Assembly (NCBI RefSeq): GCF_037975245.1
Contig: NC_092565.1
Span: 22,713,499 to 22,777,498, forward strand
From: Apostichopus japonicus
Lineage: Eukaryota; Echinodermata; Holothuroidea; Aspidochirotida; Stichopodidae
Reading direction: 5' to 3'
Length of the DNA: 64,000 bases
Shown: one piece after another, positions 50,216 to 62,700 of the stretch
Numbering within the stretch: the first letter of the stretch is position 1
Layout of the letters: each line of letters opens with the position of its first letter
The notes under the pieces: generated by a model
Told to the model about the DNA's origin: nothing
What the model saw: only the letters and a program-made list of their open reading frames with translations
The model's database searches: none
Program-made: the position numbers and the translations under genes

Positions 50216-52479
50216 TTTGGTTATGGCCCATTGAATATGTGTGGTTCGTCAGGTGACAGACACCGACTTATTACCGCAGTGAACAATTTGACTCGAATTA
50301 GGTTGTGTTACGTAACAATATTCATCAAAGTCTCACAGAATCTTTTTCAATTTATTATTTTAATATTAATTACTTTTTTTCTTCCCATTATGAAAATATG
50401 CTATTTAGCTGTTGATTTGTCTTCAAATGTTAATAGCTATTGTTGCTGTAACCCTGATTCTTGTATGCGAAGTAGACTAAGCTTATCGCAGCTGTGACCT
50501 GGCGAGAGGGGGTCATATGGGGCTACATCGCTGGGGACAATGAGAGGGCCCGGCAAAGTATGGGATGGAAAAATTATGTGTTTCTCATTTTTCATAATAT
50601 ATTTAAAGAAAAATGAACACTTCAAGAAGGGGTGCCGGAGACATGTTTTTGCCCGGGTCCGTGATGGCTCTCGGCGCCACTGGCTGTTACAATATGTGGT
50701 TTGTAATAACACTAGTGCCAATGAAGTTACTGTTACGAACATTACAGTAGCGGATCTCTTCTTGGCAAATGAGGGACCGTATATAAAAGCAATGGTAGGT
50801 GCCGAAATTATATTCTACCGGATTAGATGTGTATGGGGGGAAATCTGTAAGGAAAGAATGCTCGTGCGCGTGGCGTGTTGAAATTATCCACACTGCACAT
50901 ACGCAATGAGCGGAAATACGGACTCCTTGAGCTGTGTTCCCGATAACTTCAACCAGGTGTTCATATCTGTTGGAGAAATGGCTAGAATGCCCGGAGTACT
51001 ACAGAGACAGGAACTGCAAATAAAAAGTCATAAAAAAGAGAGATTAATATAGTAAAGCTTAAGATAGTAAATGTAATTATAGAACGGACAGAGTGAACCA
51101 TTTACAGATAACTATCTGGATGAATTTAGGCAGAAATGTTAGTCTTTATATGTCAGAGATCAAGAAAAAATATTAATACTGCTACCGCAATATTTTTGTA
51201 TGGGGGGGTTGGGAGGGGGGATAGGCTGCATTCTACAGTTCTACTACATACCCCGATAAATGGATTCAGGTTAACTGAAGATTTTCTCTCGTTGTAGATT
51301 AGCTGCCTCCACTAGTGAACAGACATGAATGGTGCAAACTTGCCATAACAATACAAATCAATATTTGTAATATATTCAACTTTTCGCAGTTTCTCGCAAT
51401 TTTGACTTCAAATCTAGAAATTTCGACTTGTAATCTGCATATGTGACCCGTCTACAGTTACGTGATGAAATCTGCTTGTGGTCTATTTGACTGTTTTCAT
51501 ATGCCATGTGGTATTAATGGGTGAAAAACAAACCAGGCTATAGCTTTGGATGGTTAGTTTTTCATATACAACCTTTTGTAACAAACAAAAGGCCGGAAAT
51601 TTACCACCGACGCGCAAAAAATTGCTATTTTCAAAACAATTACTTGAGAGAAAGGAGTTTAAAGGAGTGTATCCGTTTATTGAAGCCAAAATCCATAGAG
51701 TGGTTTGGCTAGGACGGATTGATCAAGTTTGTAAAAAATTATTAAAAAGTGTTTTTTTGAAAACTTTATCCATACACTATTGCAAACGAGTGATTCAGCA
51801 TGTGTGTGTTGAGGGGGGGGGGGGGGGTCTCCCTAAATTGTAATAATAAACGCGACGCTACGGTGTCTGCTTAATAGCACAGTCATAGGAGAACGTATGT
51901 ATAGGTCGATGCCGAAAACACTGAAGACTTTCATAAGATTAAACCTGCTGGTTTATACTGTTACACATCCTGCCGATGCAAAAACACTTGAAAACAAACC
52001 GTAAACGTAGGAGATTTTTTTTTTTGGCAATGACTCAGAAGTTACTGAATCATGAAGTTGACGAGATGGGCGAAAAAGGGTCCTCTCCACTGTATTATTT
52101 ATTTTTATGAGATATGGTGGTTTGAATTTTACACTACTCAAACTTCTCCGGTTTCTCAACAACGTAAAGTTTTTCTGTGGGTACATCATTCGCATAACCA
52201 AATCATGAAGAAAATGAGGTTGGAAGGAGTATACAGTTCTCTCAAGGACAGATGGAGAAATGATATCCGGGCAAAAGTGGACTTGAAAACAAAGAAGTGA
52301 GAATTAAGTACTAAATGTGGAAAGAGAATTAGTCTAGTACAACGACCCTTGAAACCACGAAAGTATTTTGCCCTCTATTTCGCGAAAATATCAGAGTGAC
52401 TCTCTGTTCTTCTTTTGAAGTTATAAACACATTGAAGAATGCTTTAGTGAAGGAGGTGATCATTCGTAAAATAATTGAG

Positions 52480-52501
52480 TGACGTCACCTTCGTGACGTC
52501 A
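52480..52501. promoter_or_regulatory. Two perfect CRE palindromes
   Basis: TGACGTCA occurs at 52480-52487 and 52494-52501, spaced 14 bp start to start. Half sites follow at about 52531 (TGACGTC) and 52560 (TACGTCAC). Single TGACGTCA sites also occur at 1901 and 21155. No adjacent gene was recognised, so the role is unknown. Confidence 0.35.
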
Positions 52502-53073
52502 GAGAAATGTACTGTAGGCTACCAAACTCTGACGTCCAGAAGAAATATTCTGAAAACCACTACGTCACGACCACGCCTCTTTAATGTTAATAGTATCTGT
52601 ATTCTTTCCCAATATATGGTAGAAAGTCATGACATATTTCATAAGGTGTTGGGATGCCGGCTGTAAGCGACCCCCGAAAAAGGTTAAACACTTTTAGCAA
52701 TTCTTTGAACACTACAGTTTTCCAAAAAGCCGGGTTCTCTAGCCCTCCCAAACTTCGCCCACCATGTGATTTATATAAGGTTCTCATAGAAATTTTAGTT
52801 TTACGCCATGGGTATAGATTATGTCAGTCTCAATTTGATGTAACAGAGAATCACATTGAATAATTGAACCACTCGAAATAATATTTAAGAGACTACAAAG
52901 AGGAAAATGCGATGTATAGTTTTATAGCCTTCAACATTTCTACCGTATGTAGCATGATACCAAACATAAAGTATCGAAAATCAACATTTTCTGTGTCAGA
53001 CTAAACGGTATAGCCTAAATACCAGGTCCTCAATATTTTCAATCCATAGAAGCCTGTAAGGACAGTGAATACA

Positions 53074-53543
53074 ACATAGGCGTAGGAGCCCAATTTGATT
53101 TGGGGGGGGGGGCTGTAACGACTTGCCCGAAAAATACAACCAAAATTTTTCGCCCGCTCCGCGCGCGTTCAACATCTTAATGTGCATATCATATAAGCAT
53201 TCATCGGTTATTACATCACATGCAAATAACATACAATCATTTTCCGTTTTATTACTCTTCCATGTTGGTTATAGTTATTGGGGAAGTCGTTACAACAATA
53301 ATGATTATAATAATATAAGTTTAACCATTGAAAAACACATTGCAAATTATTATTCTTTCAGCAGGTACCCGAAAAATTCTCAGCATATTGCCGAATTTTC
53401 ATCAAAATAATTTGAAAAACACACTGCAAATTATTCTTCATTCAATAGGTGCCCGAAAAATTCTCAGCAAATTGCCCGAATTTTCACCAAAAATTTTGGT
53501 TGGGGGCTGCAGCCCCCAGCCCCCCCCCCGCCTCCTACGCCTA
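53074..53543. mobile_element. hAT-like MITE with internal 85-bp duplication
   Basis: The ends CATAGGCGTAGGAGCC and CATAGGCGTAGGAGGC are flanked by TGAATACA (53066-53073 and 53544-53551). The last bases of the right terminus overlap the TSD, so the exact edge is uncertain by 1-2 bp. Inside, about 53325-53409 and 53412-53495 are diverged tandem copies (TTGAAAAACACA..TGCAAATTATT, then CCGAAAAATTCTCAGCA). G and C runs lie just inside both ends. Confidence 0.75.
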
Positions 53544-53551
53544 TGAATACA

Positions 53552-56500
53552 TATCCACGGATCCCTAGACATAAGGAGTGTCACCAATGAAGTCACACCT
53601 TCCATTGTTGAGGCTTAGATGTAGAGAATTGAGGAAATGTCTTGACCCGAGATGGCACTCGAGTTTTCTCTGATTGTCTTGACAATGAAAATAGAGGTCA
53701 ATAAAACGGTTGAAGGACCCTTGCGGCTTTTACGAACCCCACTTTTGCTCCTGCGGACCCGCATGGACCCTCCGAAATCATTCATATGCCTCCTAGTGGT
53801 CCGCGGCAGTGGCGTAGAATGTAGAACTTAGTGGGAGGTGGGCAGCAAAATGAGAACAACATTGGCAGAGGGGGGAGGGGGGGGGGTACAGATTACCGGT
53901 ATAATGCAAACCGGCTTTGGAAGCGCTTGTGTGAGGGCGGAGCGTAAAGCCATGTCGGCGTGGGGACCAGGGGCCCGCCATAGGGCACCTAGTGGGGGTC
54001 AACGGAGCTTGAAGCTTTGGGGTTTTCATCATTTCTAGAACTTTTATCAACTTCAAATCAGCAGAATTGTGGAGGTAGACGTAAGTCAATTATAGTTAGT
54101 AGAAATCAAAGAGTTGTGTATTTTCATGCCTGATGTTTGTTTTCCCGGACATTAAGAATTTCATATGGGGAGATATTGAACGTTGCCCCCCACCCCCCGC
54201 CCCTGGTATTTGGCGAAGGCCATCACTGGTCGGCGGAATCCAGGTTGAGAGGATTGGCCTTCATAATTGTTGATAGGAGCAGTCAAATTATATCGACTAC
54301 CTAGAGAGATCTCTCAGTGAGATAGTGGTATAGTCAATAGTTATGTTTGAACATGTTTACCTGGCTTTGGTCACAGTTACAATCTAACGCAAAATGAACG
54401 CATGTTTTTTTTTTTTTTTTAATTGGGTACCATAATTGTAACGAGTCGTAATTTTATTCTAGCGTACTTGTCTGTACTCGATCTCATGGGTTTGTACTCC
54501 GGTATAGTCGTACTCAAGTATCTTGGATATTTATTAGTAGGCTATATATAGATACTTTTACAACATATTCTTTCCCGGGCATTAAACCCACCTTGTACAC
54601 ATACCGGTACTCATGCCAAGGGAAGTATATTTGAGTCGTCGTCATGCTATTGTACTGGTACTTCAAGTCTATTGGGTACACGATGAACGAACGTGGTCAA
54701 CTCTTAACGAAGCTTAGGCGGTGCAATAAACGCATGCACTGCATCAGTAATGGTTCTTTCATCAGGGGTACTTAGTTCCCATTAAATTCTACAGTGGTTT
54801 TTGAAGAGTGCTGCTTGTTTCTCTTTGCTTATCATTCCTATGGGGATGACCCGTGTAGAGAGCCCTTTCAAACTATATGCTGAAACATGTTTAAATTTCG
54901 AGAGAAACAAATTTATGGCTTTTATCTCAATTATTTATTGCGACCGAAGGGGCGTAAGGTTGGTTATCGTTGCTGTACATCACTGCCCTTTCACCTAATT
55001 TAGAAAAAAAATTAAACAACCCAACTGAGATATTTTTTAGAGCGTCTATATGCATCATGTTATAGCCACGATAAGAGAGAGAATACGTTAAGTGCATGGA
55101 AAACGGAAAGCGCAGAAGGTTGGACGTTTTGCTGGTTTCACTACTGCTATCTGTGCCTTTCATGCTAAGTGAAACTAGCGTCGTTTAGCGAATGAAATCG
55201 TTTTATAATGTTACACATTAATATATAGCTCATTGTCTAAAGAAATATCTATCTAGCTTGCAAACCTCAATGAATTTGATATGAAAACATGTTTTGATGA
55301 CTGCACTGAGTGCACGATATACACGAACTCATTAACGTGCGTGGATCAAATCATTGCAAATTGGTACCAGTATATATGGGCCTATATATAGACGTTCATT
55401 TTGTGTCCAGCTATGTAAGTTTGCTCAAGTCAAATGCGTTAGTTTTTTTTTTTTTTTTTTTTTTTTGTGCAGTAGGAATTCTCGGCAGATACTCACGCGG
55501 AAGTTGACTTTCTGTGGGTATACTGATTTAAATGTAGTACTAAATACCGCAGTTGCGGTACATAAAACCTGTATAACTGTATATGTTAAGTATAGGAATG
55601 CTAGCGGAGTTTCTTCTAGTTACCTTTATAGCGTATGGAGTAAAATTATGTTCGCAGTTATTATTTAGCGCCACAGAATTCAGAGCAAAATCTGTCTCAG
55701 CTTAGTAAGTTTATACCTGAAATTGACAGCAACAAAACAGCAACTGTAAACATCTTTTCCAATTGCAAATATTTTAAGTTGCGATCATAAACTCTACTAT
55801 AGTGTACAAACAAGCACCCACCATACATCACGTATTTATTAGATACGATTATCACGGTTTATCGGTTTATTTTGTCTCTATTATTTATTATTATTATTAC
55901 TGGAATATATATTAAAATTAATGCAACTCCATAAATAAAGCAAAAGCATTATCTGCTCTATAACATAATCTCCCAATCATATTTTCACTGCTCAGACAAT
56001 ATTATACCGCGATATCACCGAAATATAAACACCGTGATTACCGGATGTCAATGTGTAATCCAACCCTTGTTTTTCTTCTTTATTGTGGCTAGCGCGGTTA
56101 GTGATTCGAATAGCGTGTAAGTATGGGTCATGTCTACAGCGTTTAATAAGCTGTGTGTACATGGACTGTATCATTACGGTCATGAATTCCGGCGATATAT
56201 TTGGTAACTGTTTACCGTTACAACTTTTGGCGATATAGATTCAACAATTTGATATTAAATTAATACGAAATCAAAAGTACGGTCATTCTAAGAGTTATCA
56301 TAACATAACCTATAACCTTTTGAGTGAGTGCTTATGGTATAAGTCTGACTATGTTGGGGGGGGGGGGGGTGTTGAGCAAATTCCAAAGAGCAATATGTAA
56401 AAGCAATTAAGAAATAGTCCGGAATCCAAAGTCCAAAATGCGTTGTGTTATTGATTATACGTACACGCAACGTAATAACAATGCACAAAACACACAAAAC

Positions 56501-56632
56501 AGAAAACCTCATTCTAGATAAACATACATTGTAAACACGATACGGGCTACTCGTCCCCCTTCTGCAGTTTGATGATGTTACGTTAGTTCTAATATATGGT
56601 AGGTTTTAAACGTACTAACACTGCTTTACTGA
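53552..56632. other. Gene-poor stretch
   Basis: Holds a lone hAT-like end at 53.81 kb, a 22-bp T run at about 55443 and G/C runs. Nothing coding was recognised. Confidence 0.5.
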
Positions 56633-56640
56633 AAGTAAGA

Positions 56641-57258
56641 CAAGGGCGGCGGAACCGGGGGGGGGCACAGGGGGCACGTGCCCCCCACTTTTCCTCAGGT
56701 TAAAAATGTGCCCTTTTTCTACATAAAAATTGAGGTGTCTCAAGTTAGCAAGAGGCCAGGGAACCAGAATGAACACTCGGGAAGGGCCGTTTCCGGCCAT
56801 CTGAGGGCATTGTAAAACCAAAAAGTTTCTTGTACGCTCCGCGCCAACCGATGGTGGCGCTCCGCTCAGATAGTCGTGTATATAACTTTGCAAATCTTGG
56901 CTACGCCCCTGTCTTTTAATGAATTTCTGTGGGTCAAACTCAAAGCTATTTCGAATGGAAAAAATGTGTTCAGATATTAACAAGAAATAAACTTTAATTC
57001 GGAAGATTCCTACATTAGCAACTAGCATGATTTCATCTCATTTGTTCCTTGTTTCCCATTGGACATTGCAGTGCTAGTATACATATTTTCCTTGAGGGGG
57101 AGGGGGGGGGGGGCGTTGATTGAGTGATGTGTATACGCAAATAAGATAATACAATAAGAGTTATAAAGGCTACATCAGTCCAATCGAATTTCTGCAAAGT
57201 GCCCTTTGATGTCGGTGCCCCCCCCCCCCCCAGATTAAAAGTGCTTCCGCCGCCCTTG
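56641..57258. mobile_element. hAT-like element, composite
   Basis: The perfect TSD AAGTAAGA (56633-56640, 57259-57266) flanks termini CAAGGGCGGCGGAACC and CAAGGGCGGCGGAAGC. The left 240 bp resemble the 38.9-kb element, including TACGCTCCGCGCCAACCGA. An internal terminus-like end GGCTACGCCCCTG lies at 56903-56915, suggesting capture of sequence or a partial nested copy. No ORF of transposase type is seen. Confidence 0.83.
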
Positions 57259-58327
57259 AAGTAAGAGATGAGAACTTGGATTTGGGTAGCACAATGGATT
57301 AACCATAGACACTTCTACCCCCGTCACACCCCTCCCCAGCTTTATGACATGTCCCATGACAACGTGAAAATCTGTATAATCTTGCAGCCTCACAGATTTT
57401 GACGTCATCCTTCATTCTTAATGCTCATTAATTTATTTATTCATTTATTCATATGTTTATGTATTTATTTTATTTTGTCTTCATATGTTTATTTATTGAT
57501 TACTCACTCACTCACTCATTCAGTCATTTATTTATTTATTTAAACCAAGACTAGAAGGAATTCAAAGTTAATTATACTGAACCACTTATACTGTTGCTTT
57601 ATTTGCCTCTTGTTTTTTCTTCTTCTTCCTTTTGGTACCAACCACCCTTGATCAAAGAGAGACGTGCATAAATTTACAATATTTACAACGGACAATTAAC
57701 ACTCGTAAAAATTGCAGAGTAGTTTGTAACACTGAGTTGTTGTCTTGCTCCGATGCGCTTGACTGCTTCTTATTGGTTGTTAGTGGTTATCACGTTGCAT
57801 ATACACTTCAAACGTTAACTGAGGGGTATAGGTCTAGAACCGTGAAACTGCCGGTGGATTTATTTCCTTTTCTATAACGAAGCAGAGTGCTTACTATAGC
57901 TATAGGCCTTGATATAGATATGACTGTACTGACACATATGTAGACACATATACTATACTTGCGTCTATATGGAAATTGGATATTCCTGCACCGACAGGGG
58001 TAGATTTTGTATTTCCCGAATCACGATAGGAAATATTTTAGGTATCGTGTCAACGGTTTAAAGGTATCATGTTGTGGGCCACTTCCTGCTTGAGCCGTAT
58101 TGTATGTGCATAGTGTGTACACAGATCCGAACAGGTCGGTTTTGTCGTTGAATCAACAACGCTGATAATAGCGCTGTTAAGTATTATAACCTCTCTCTGT
58201 GTCGTCTCTCTACCTATATCTCTCTGTGGATGTTGCATGTACCTTCTAACTAGCAGTGCTATTGTAATGTTCGGTCTTGTCTTACCTTGTTCTGAGGAGT
58301 GTACTAGAATCGTGCTAACATTGCACT

Positions 58328-58403
58328 ATGAGTCTCTGGAGTGGCGACCCAATGGCAGACCTGGAAAACTACGCCGCAAATAATGAATATGTGAACGCCA
58401 AAC
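58328..58403 (+). CDS. Candidate first coding exon of an unrecognised gene
   Basis: ATG at 58328 has an in-frame TAA 15 nt upstream (58316-58318), so the frame starts here. The exon codes MSLWSGDPMADLENYAANNE followed by YVNAK and ends one base into a codon at the strong donor GTGAGT (58404-58409). The composition (acidic, Asn-rich, no low complexity) is coding-like. A second Met at residue 9 is an alternative start. The family is not recognised and no downstream exon was found before the end of the window, so the intron may be longer than 5 kb. Confidence 0.45.
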
Positions 58404-58744
58404 GTGAGTATACTGCCTTTCTTTAAAATAATGTATATATGTATATAAGCCTGTTGATAACGAAAGTATACTATATAGATTGTAACACACAGTGGGGGCT
58501 TGTTGAGCTCACGGTATATATTGCAGTGAAGTAAGCTTCATTCGGACAGTGTGTGTAGTGAACAAGTTCCCTTTATGTTTTACCGTTTACAGGAGATTGT
58601 TGATTATGTTCCAAATATCTTCCACTTTTATACAAATCATGATGGTGCAGATTGTCTTTCGGACATACAACTTATGACCGTTGTTCGGTATGACCCTTTT
58701 ATCATTGAACAGTGTAACTTACCTGACTGTATGAATGACTTAGG

Positions 58745-58988
58745 GGAATTCCCTTTGTACAGTACCAGAGGTCCTATAAGGCCCGATAACAATGTGTTCT
58801 CTCTGGGAATTCCCTTTGTACAGTACCAGAGGTCCTATACGGCCCGATAACAATGTGTTCTCTCTGGGAATTCCCTTTGTACAGTACCAGAGGTCCTATA
58901 CGGCCCGATAACAATGTGTTCTCTCTGGGAATTCCCTTTGTACAGTACCAGAGGTCCTATACGGCCCGATAACAATGTGTTCTCTCTG
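58745..58988 (+). repeat. Four 61-bp tandem units, each with GGGAATTCCC
   Basis: Units start at 58745, 58806, 58867 and 58928 and are nearly identical (one base differs in unit 1: CTATAAGG for CTATACGG). Each carries GGGAATTCCC (58744-58753, 58805-58814, 58866-58875, 58927-58936), which fits the NF-kappaB consensus GGGRNWYYCC. The array lies 340 bp downstream of the donor of the candidate exon 58328-58403, that is in its first intron. Confidence 0.95.
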
Positions 58989-59631
58989 ATAAAGTCTTTT
59001 TGTTGTTTTCATATGTGAAATGTTATGTCCGATGCTGAATGAGTGAGTGAGTGGGGAAGGGGAGGGAGGGAGGGTGGGAGGGAGTTATAAAATCTCCCTG
59101 CATTGGACGTTCAGGTCACATATATAGTTGATGTAGAGGCCTCAAGAAGTGTGTTGTGTACATAAATACCTTTGGACCCAAGATACACAATGTTGACATC
59201 AAAAGGAAAACCGATATTTTACGGTCACGGTATAAGATATACCGGTATACAGATAATATAAAATATAGTATTGCCTATAAGCTATAACTGCAGTAACAGA
59301 TTATTGGGAAATACGGGATAAATCGAATAAATATTTGCTAACTTTGAAAACTTGCAATTTGGAGAGTATATACGAGGCCTTCAAATTCCAAACCATGCGT
59401 ATACATGCAACGATATAATAATATAGCAGTTAAGGTTTCTTGAGTTTGGACCGCCATTAGCCTTTGCCCTAGTCATCTAAACATCTTGAACAATACTCAA
59501 AACAGTATACCTCAGCTATAGCTTCCTTGATGAAATGAAAGTTAATAATCCAGTATGTAGCTGATTTCGATTCTATCCTCAAATTTCGCCACCTGGGCTC
59601 TTTGCACACTTGTATTAGTATTTATAAATAA

Positions 59632-59704
<73 letters not shown>

Positions 59705-62700
59705 GTTTCGACTATTATTTCACCGCTTGAAATGAAACTTGATTAACCAAGCTATAATGACTTACATTGATGTGGAATTTTAGCTTTAGTATCGTATTGT
59801 TTTGATTTTTACTTCTTCTTCTTTTCGAAAATGAACTCACAATACTACTTTAAAGCTCACGGTATACCGACCGTTAATAAGATTGCATGCGTAAACCTGT
59901 ATTAAATGGATTGAATATGTTAAGGCGTTGCTATATTTACACAGCATATTCTAAACAGAGGTCATAAACATATACTAAAACTTCATACCAACCCATATTG
60001 TTAAAGATCGTGTATTTATAGTTCCCATACACTCCAGAACATCACGCATGAATAGGCTTATCTTACCACTTAAAATATTGAGACGTGTAAAGAAACACGT
60101 ACCGTATAACTTACAATATACTTGTTTATGTTGATAATTCATATTTTTACTTCACCTGGGTACTGCACTTAGTTACATACACCCCGCCATTGTTATATAT
60201 ACGAAACTGGAAAGGTTATACCCGGTTGCCGGTAGTAGTTGTACGATGAAACAGAAAAAGCTTATAGTGTTTCCATTCTCCATCATTTTATTTAATGTTA
60301 AAAGTAAAACACAGATTACGGTAAGTGTTAACGGCTATAGCTCTGAGGCATATACAGCAATGTGTTTTGGCACTGCTTGTAGGTGTAGGTTAAGTTCATG
60401 TATATTGCATGATCAAAGTGTGTGATAGGGAAGGTGGAGGGAGGGGACAGGGGGGAAGGGTGTCTCGGGGGGATTTGAGAGACCTTTAACACTTCTTCCA
60501 TAGTGCTGACGCATGTCAATATGTCAAAAGTAAACAAACAGAACACACACAAAAGGAACTTTTATCGGTTGTTTGCTAAACTATATTGTCCAATCACTTT
60601 GATGTGGATTAAATGATTAAATAAAGTAGCCTACACTGGTAAAAATCGTTAAGATTCACAGTGTCTTAAATTTACCAATTTCAGTTTTTGGAAGAAGCTG
60701 AGACCATATAATAGCAGGACAAATGTAGATACAAAACAAAAGGCTCCGTGCAACACAGGCTCCCCGTTGAAAACCTTTTACTCCAAACATTATATCTTCC
60801 AGCATTTAACATATGGTATGGATCCACAGCCATTTCACACGATCGTTGTGTTAATTGCTCGTTATTGTAAAAAGAAAATCCGAAAATCTCCAGTGGCGGC
60901 ACGACGTTACTGAACGAGTATTGAGAGGTGGCACATTGAAACTATATAAGAACAAACTTTCTCATGTTAAGCGATATATCTATCGTTTCTGCCGGTGAAA
61001 AGTACTTGCCTTGAACCACCCCCCCCCCACCCTCCACCCCTCCTTCTCCTTCTCCGAACCAATATCAATCTATAGTTGTTATTCATTTCTATTAGTGTCA
61101 ACCAATGTTTCTAAGGCCAGTCTTATAGTCTAAAGCTATTGACACACGTGTGACTTTCCTTCTGTTTATTTGTTGTTTCTTTGGTTGGTCAGAACCTTCC
61201 GAATCCTCTCTCTTTCATGATTAAATAATAAAATATTCATCAGTCGAGAGGGAGGAAGCCTGGATGTTCTCGTATAGTCTAATATACATGTTTCATCAAA
61301 GATCTTGCGAATGAAAGTATTGACTAACTAAATTTGTAACTATATAGACTACAGGCAGAATTGCACACGCGAAATACCAGAGCAGTGAGTACAATATGAG
61401 TACCGTACAATTTCCCTTGACATACGTGCGAGTACGTGTTAACGATTCAATAAGCCTGTAAGTATAGGGAGCCCTCTCTGTTCAAGTAACATTACGTCAT
61501 CTTGTACCGGTATACTATGTATCTATACTAGATTTACAACGCCCCCCCCCCACCCTCCAACCACCACTATCGTCGGTCGAGAGAAAAGCGAAGATTTTTT
61601 TTATCCGTCTACAAAAATACAATGAAAGTTGTTATAAGCACAACATTGCGTGTAAACCTAATTGAAGCTTATAGCCTAAATATACCTGAGAATGAACCAT
61701 TTAACGACTAAACGTGGGTATTTTTGGGGTGGGGTGTATCCCAGACCCTCCTTCTTACATAGTCGCCAACCACGACTCCGGGGCCACACCCCTCCTATTT
61801 AAACTCATGGATCCACCCCTGTTCATTTTAAAGAAATTAAACTGGACACTGAGTCAAGCTAGTGATCTGCATTCTGATGACATTTTAGCATCGAAAAACG
61901 TATCAAAAAAAAATCATCTCATATCATCTCATCCTAGAAGAATTTGTCCAGTCTTTGAGCGATTGCAAAGCGGTCATTGTAAAAACTATGAATTGTTTAT
62001 ACCTTTTTGCACATTCGAGACTTAATTTGCCCATTTTATTCATCATAAATGTTTCTTCAGAACACTTTTAAATATCAAGTGGCCTTAGAAAAGGGTTTTT
62101 TAACAGACACTAATTGGGGGCTCCAACCAGACCATAAGCCGCGACGGGTTTTTCATTTCAAAGCATATAGTCTCTTATCTTGAGGATGTAAATGAACGTT
62201 AATAATCATTTGTATATGGATGTGAAACATTTCAATGGAACAGTGGACGAATAAATTCGTATTAGTGTGTACATGTTAATCCATATAGTTTCATTGCGAA
62301 TGTTAAAGCAAGACTCACTTTTTATTTAAAATTTTATTATATTTAAATTTCCAGTGACATGAACAAAACAGTGGAGGCTTTTTGGTTTGGTTTTCCAACT
62401 CCTCTTTGGAAGGCAAGGGGTGTTGGGGAGGTGGGGGTAAAGGAAGTGGGGACTTGCTTTAGCTGTAAGATCTAATCAAACAACACTGTAGTATTATAGT
62501 GACTGTCATAATCATTAAAATAAAATAATTTTGTCAAACAAATAGTTTTGATGGCTCTTCAATGGTAAAGGGAGATAGGGGTAAAGAGCAGTGACAAAGG
62601 GGTTACTATATATATGTACTATATTTATATCTCCTTGAAATCCCCGACAACCAGCGCATCGTTTCATCGAGCGATATACCTTATTACTTTCTCTCCCGCA

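Larger units (their letters stand above)
49231..53065. other. Gene-poor stretch after SMIM19
   Basis: Contains the repeat at 50.03-50.2 kb, G runs at about 49413, 51200 and 51815, and the CRE pair at 52.48 kb. Frames at 50540-50881 and 52052-52300 have no recognised domain. Confidence 0.5.

Noticed and set aside
58745-58988. CRISPR array
   Set aside because: Units are contiguous 61-bp tandem repeats without variable spacers, in an animal-type genome.
61875-61905. Hammerhead ribozyme at CTGATGACATTTTAGCATCGAA
   Set aside because: CTGATGA and GAAA are present but stem II lacks the needed G-C closing pair and stems I and III cannot be formed.
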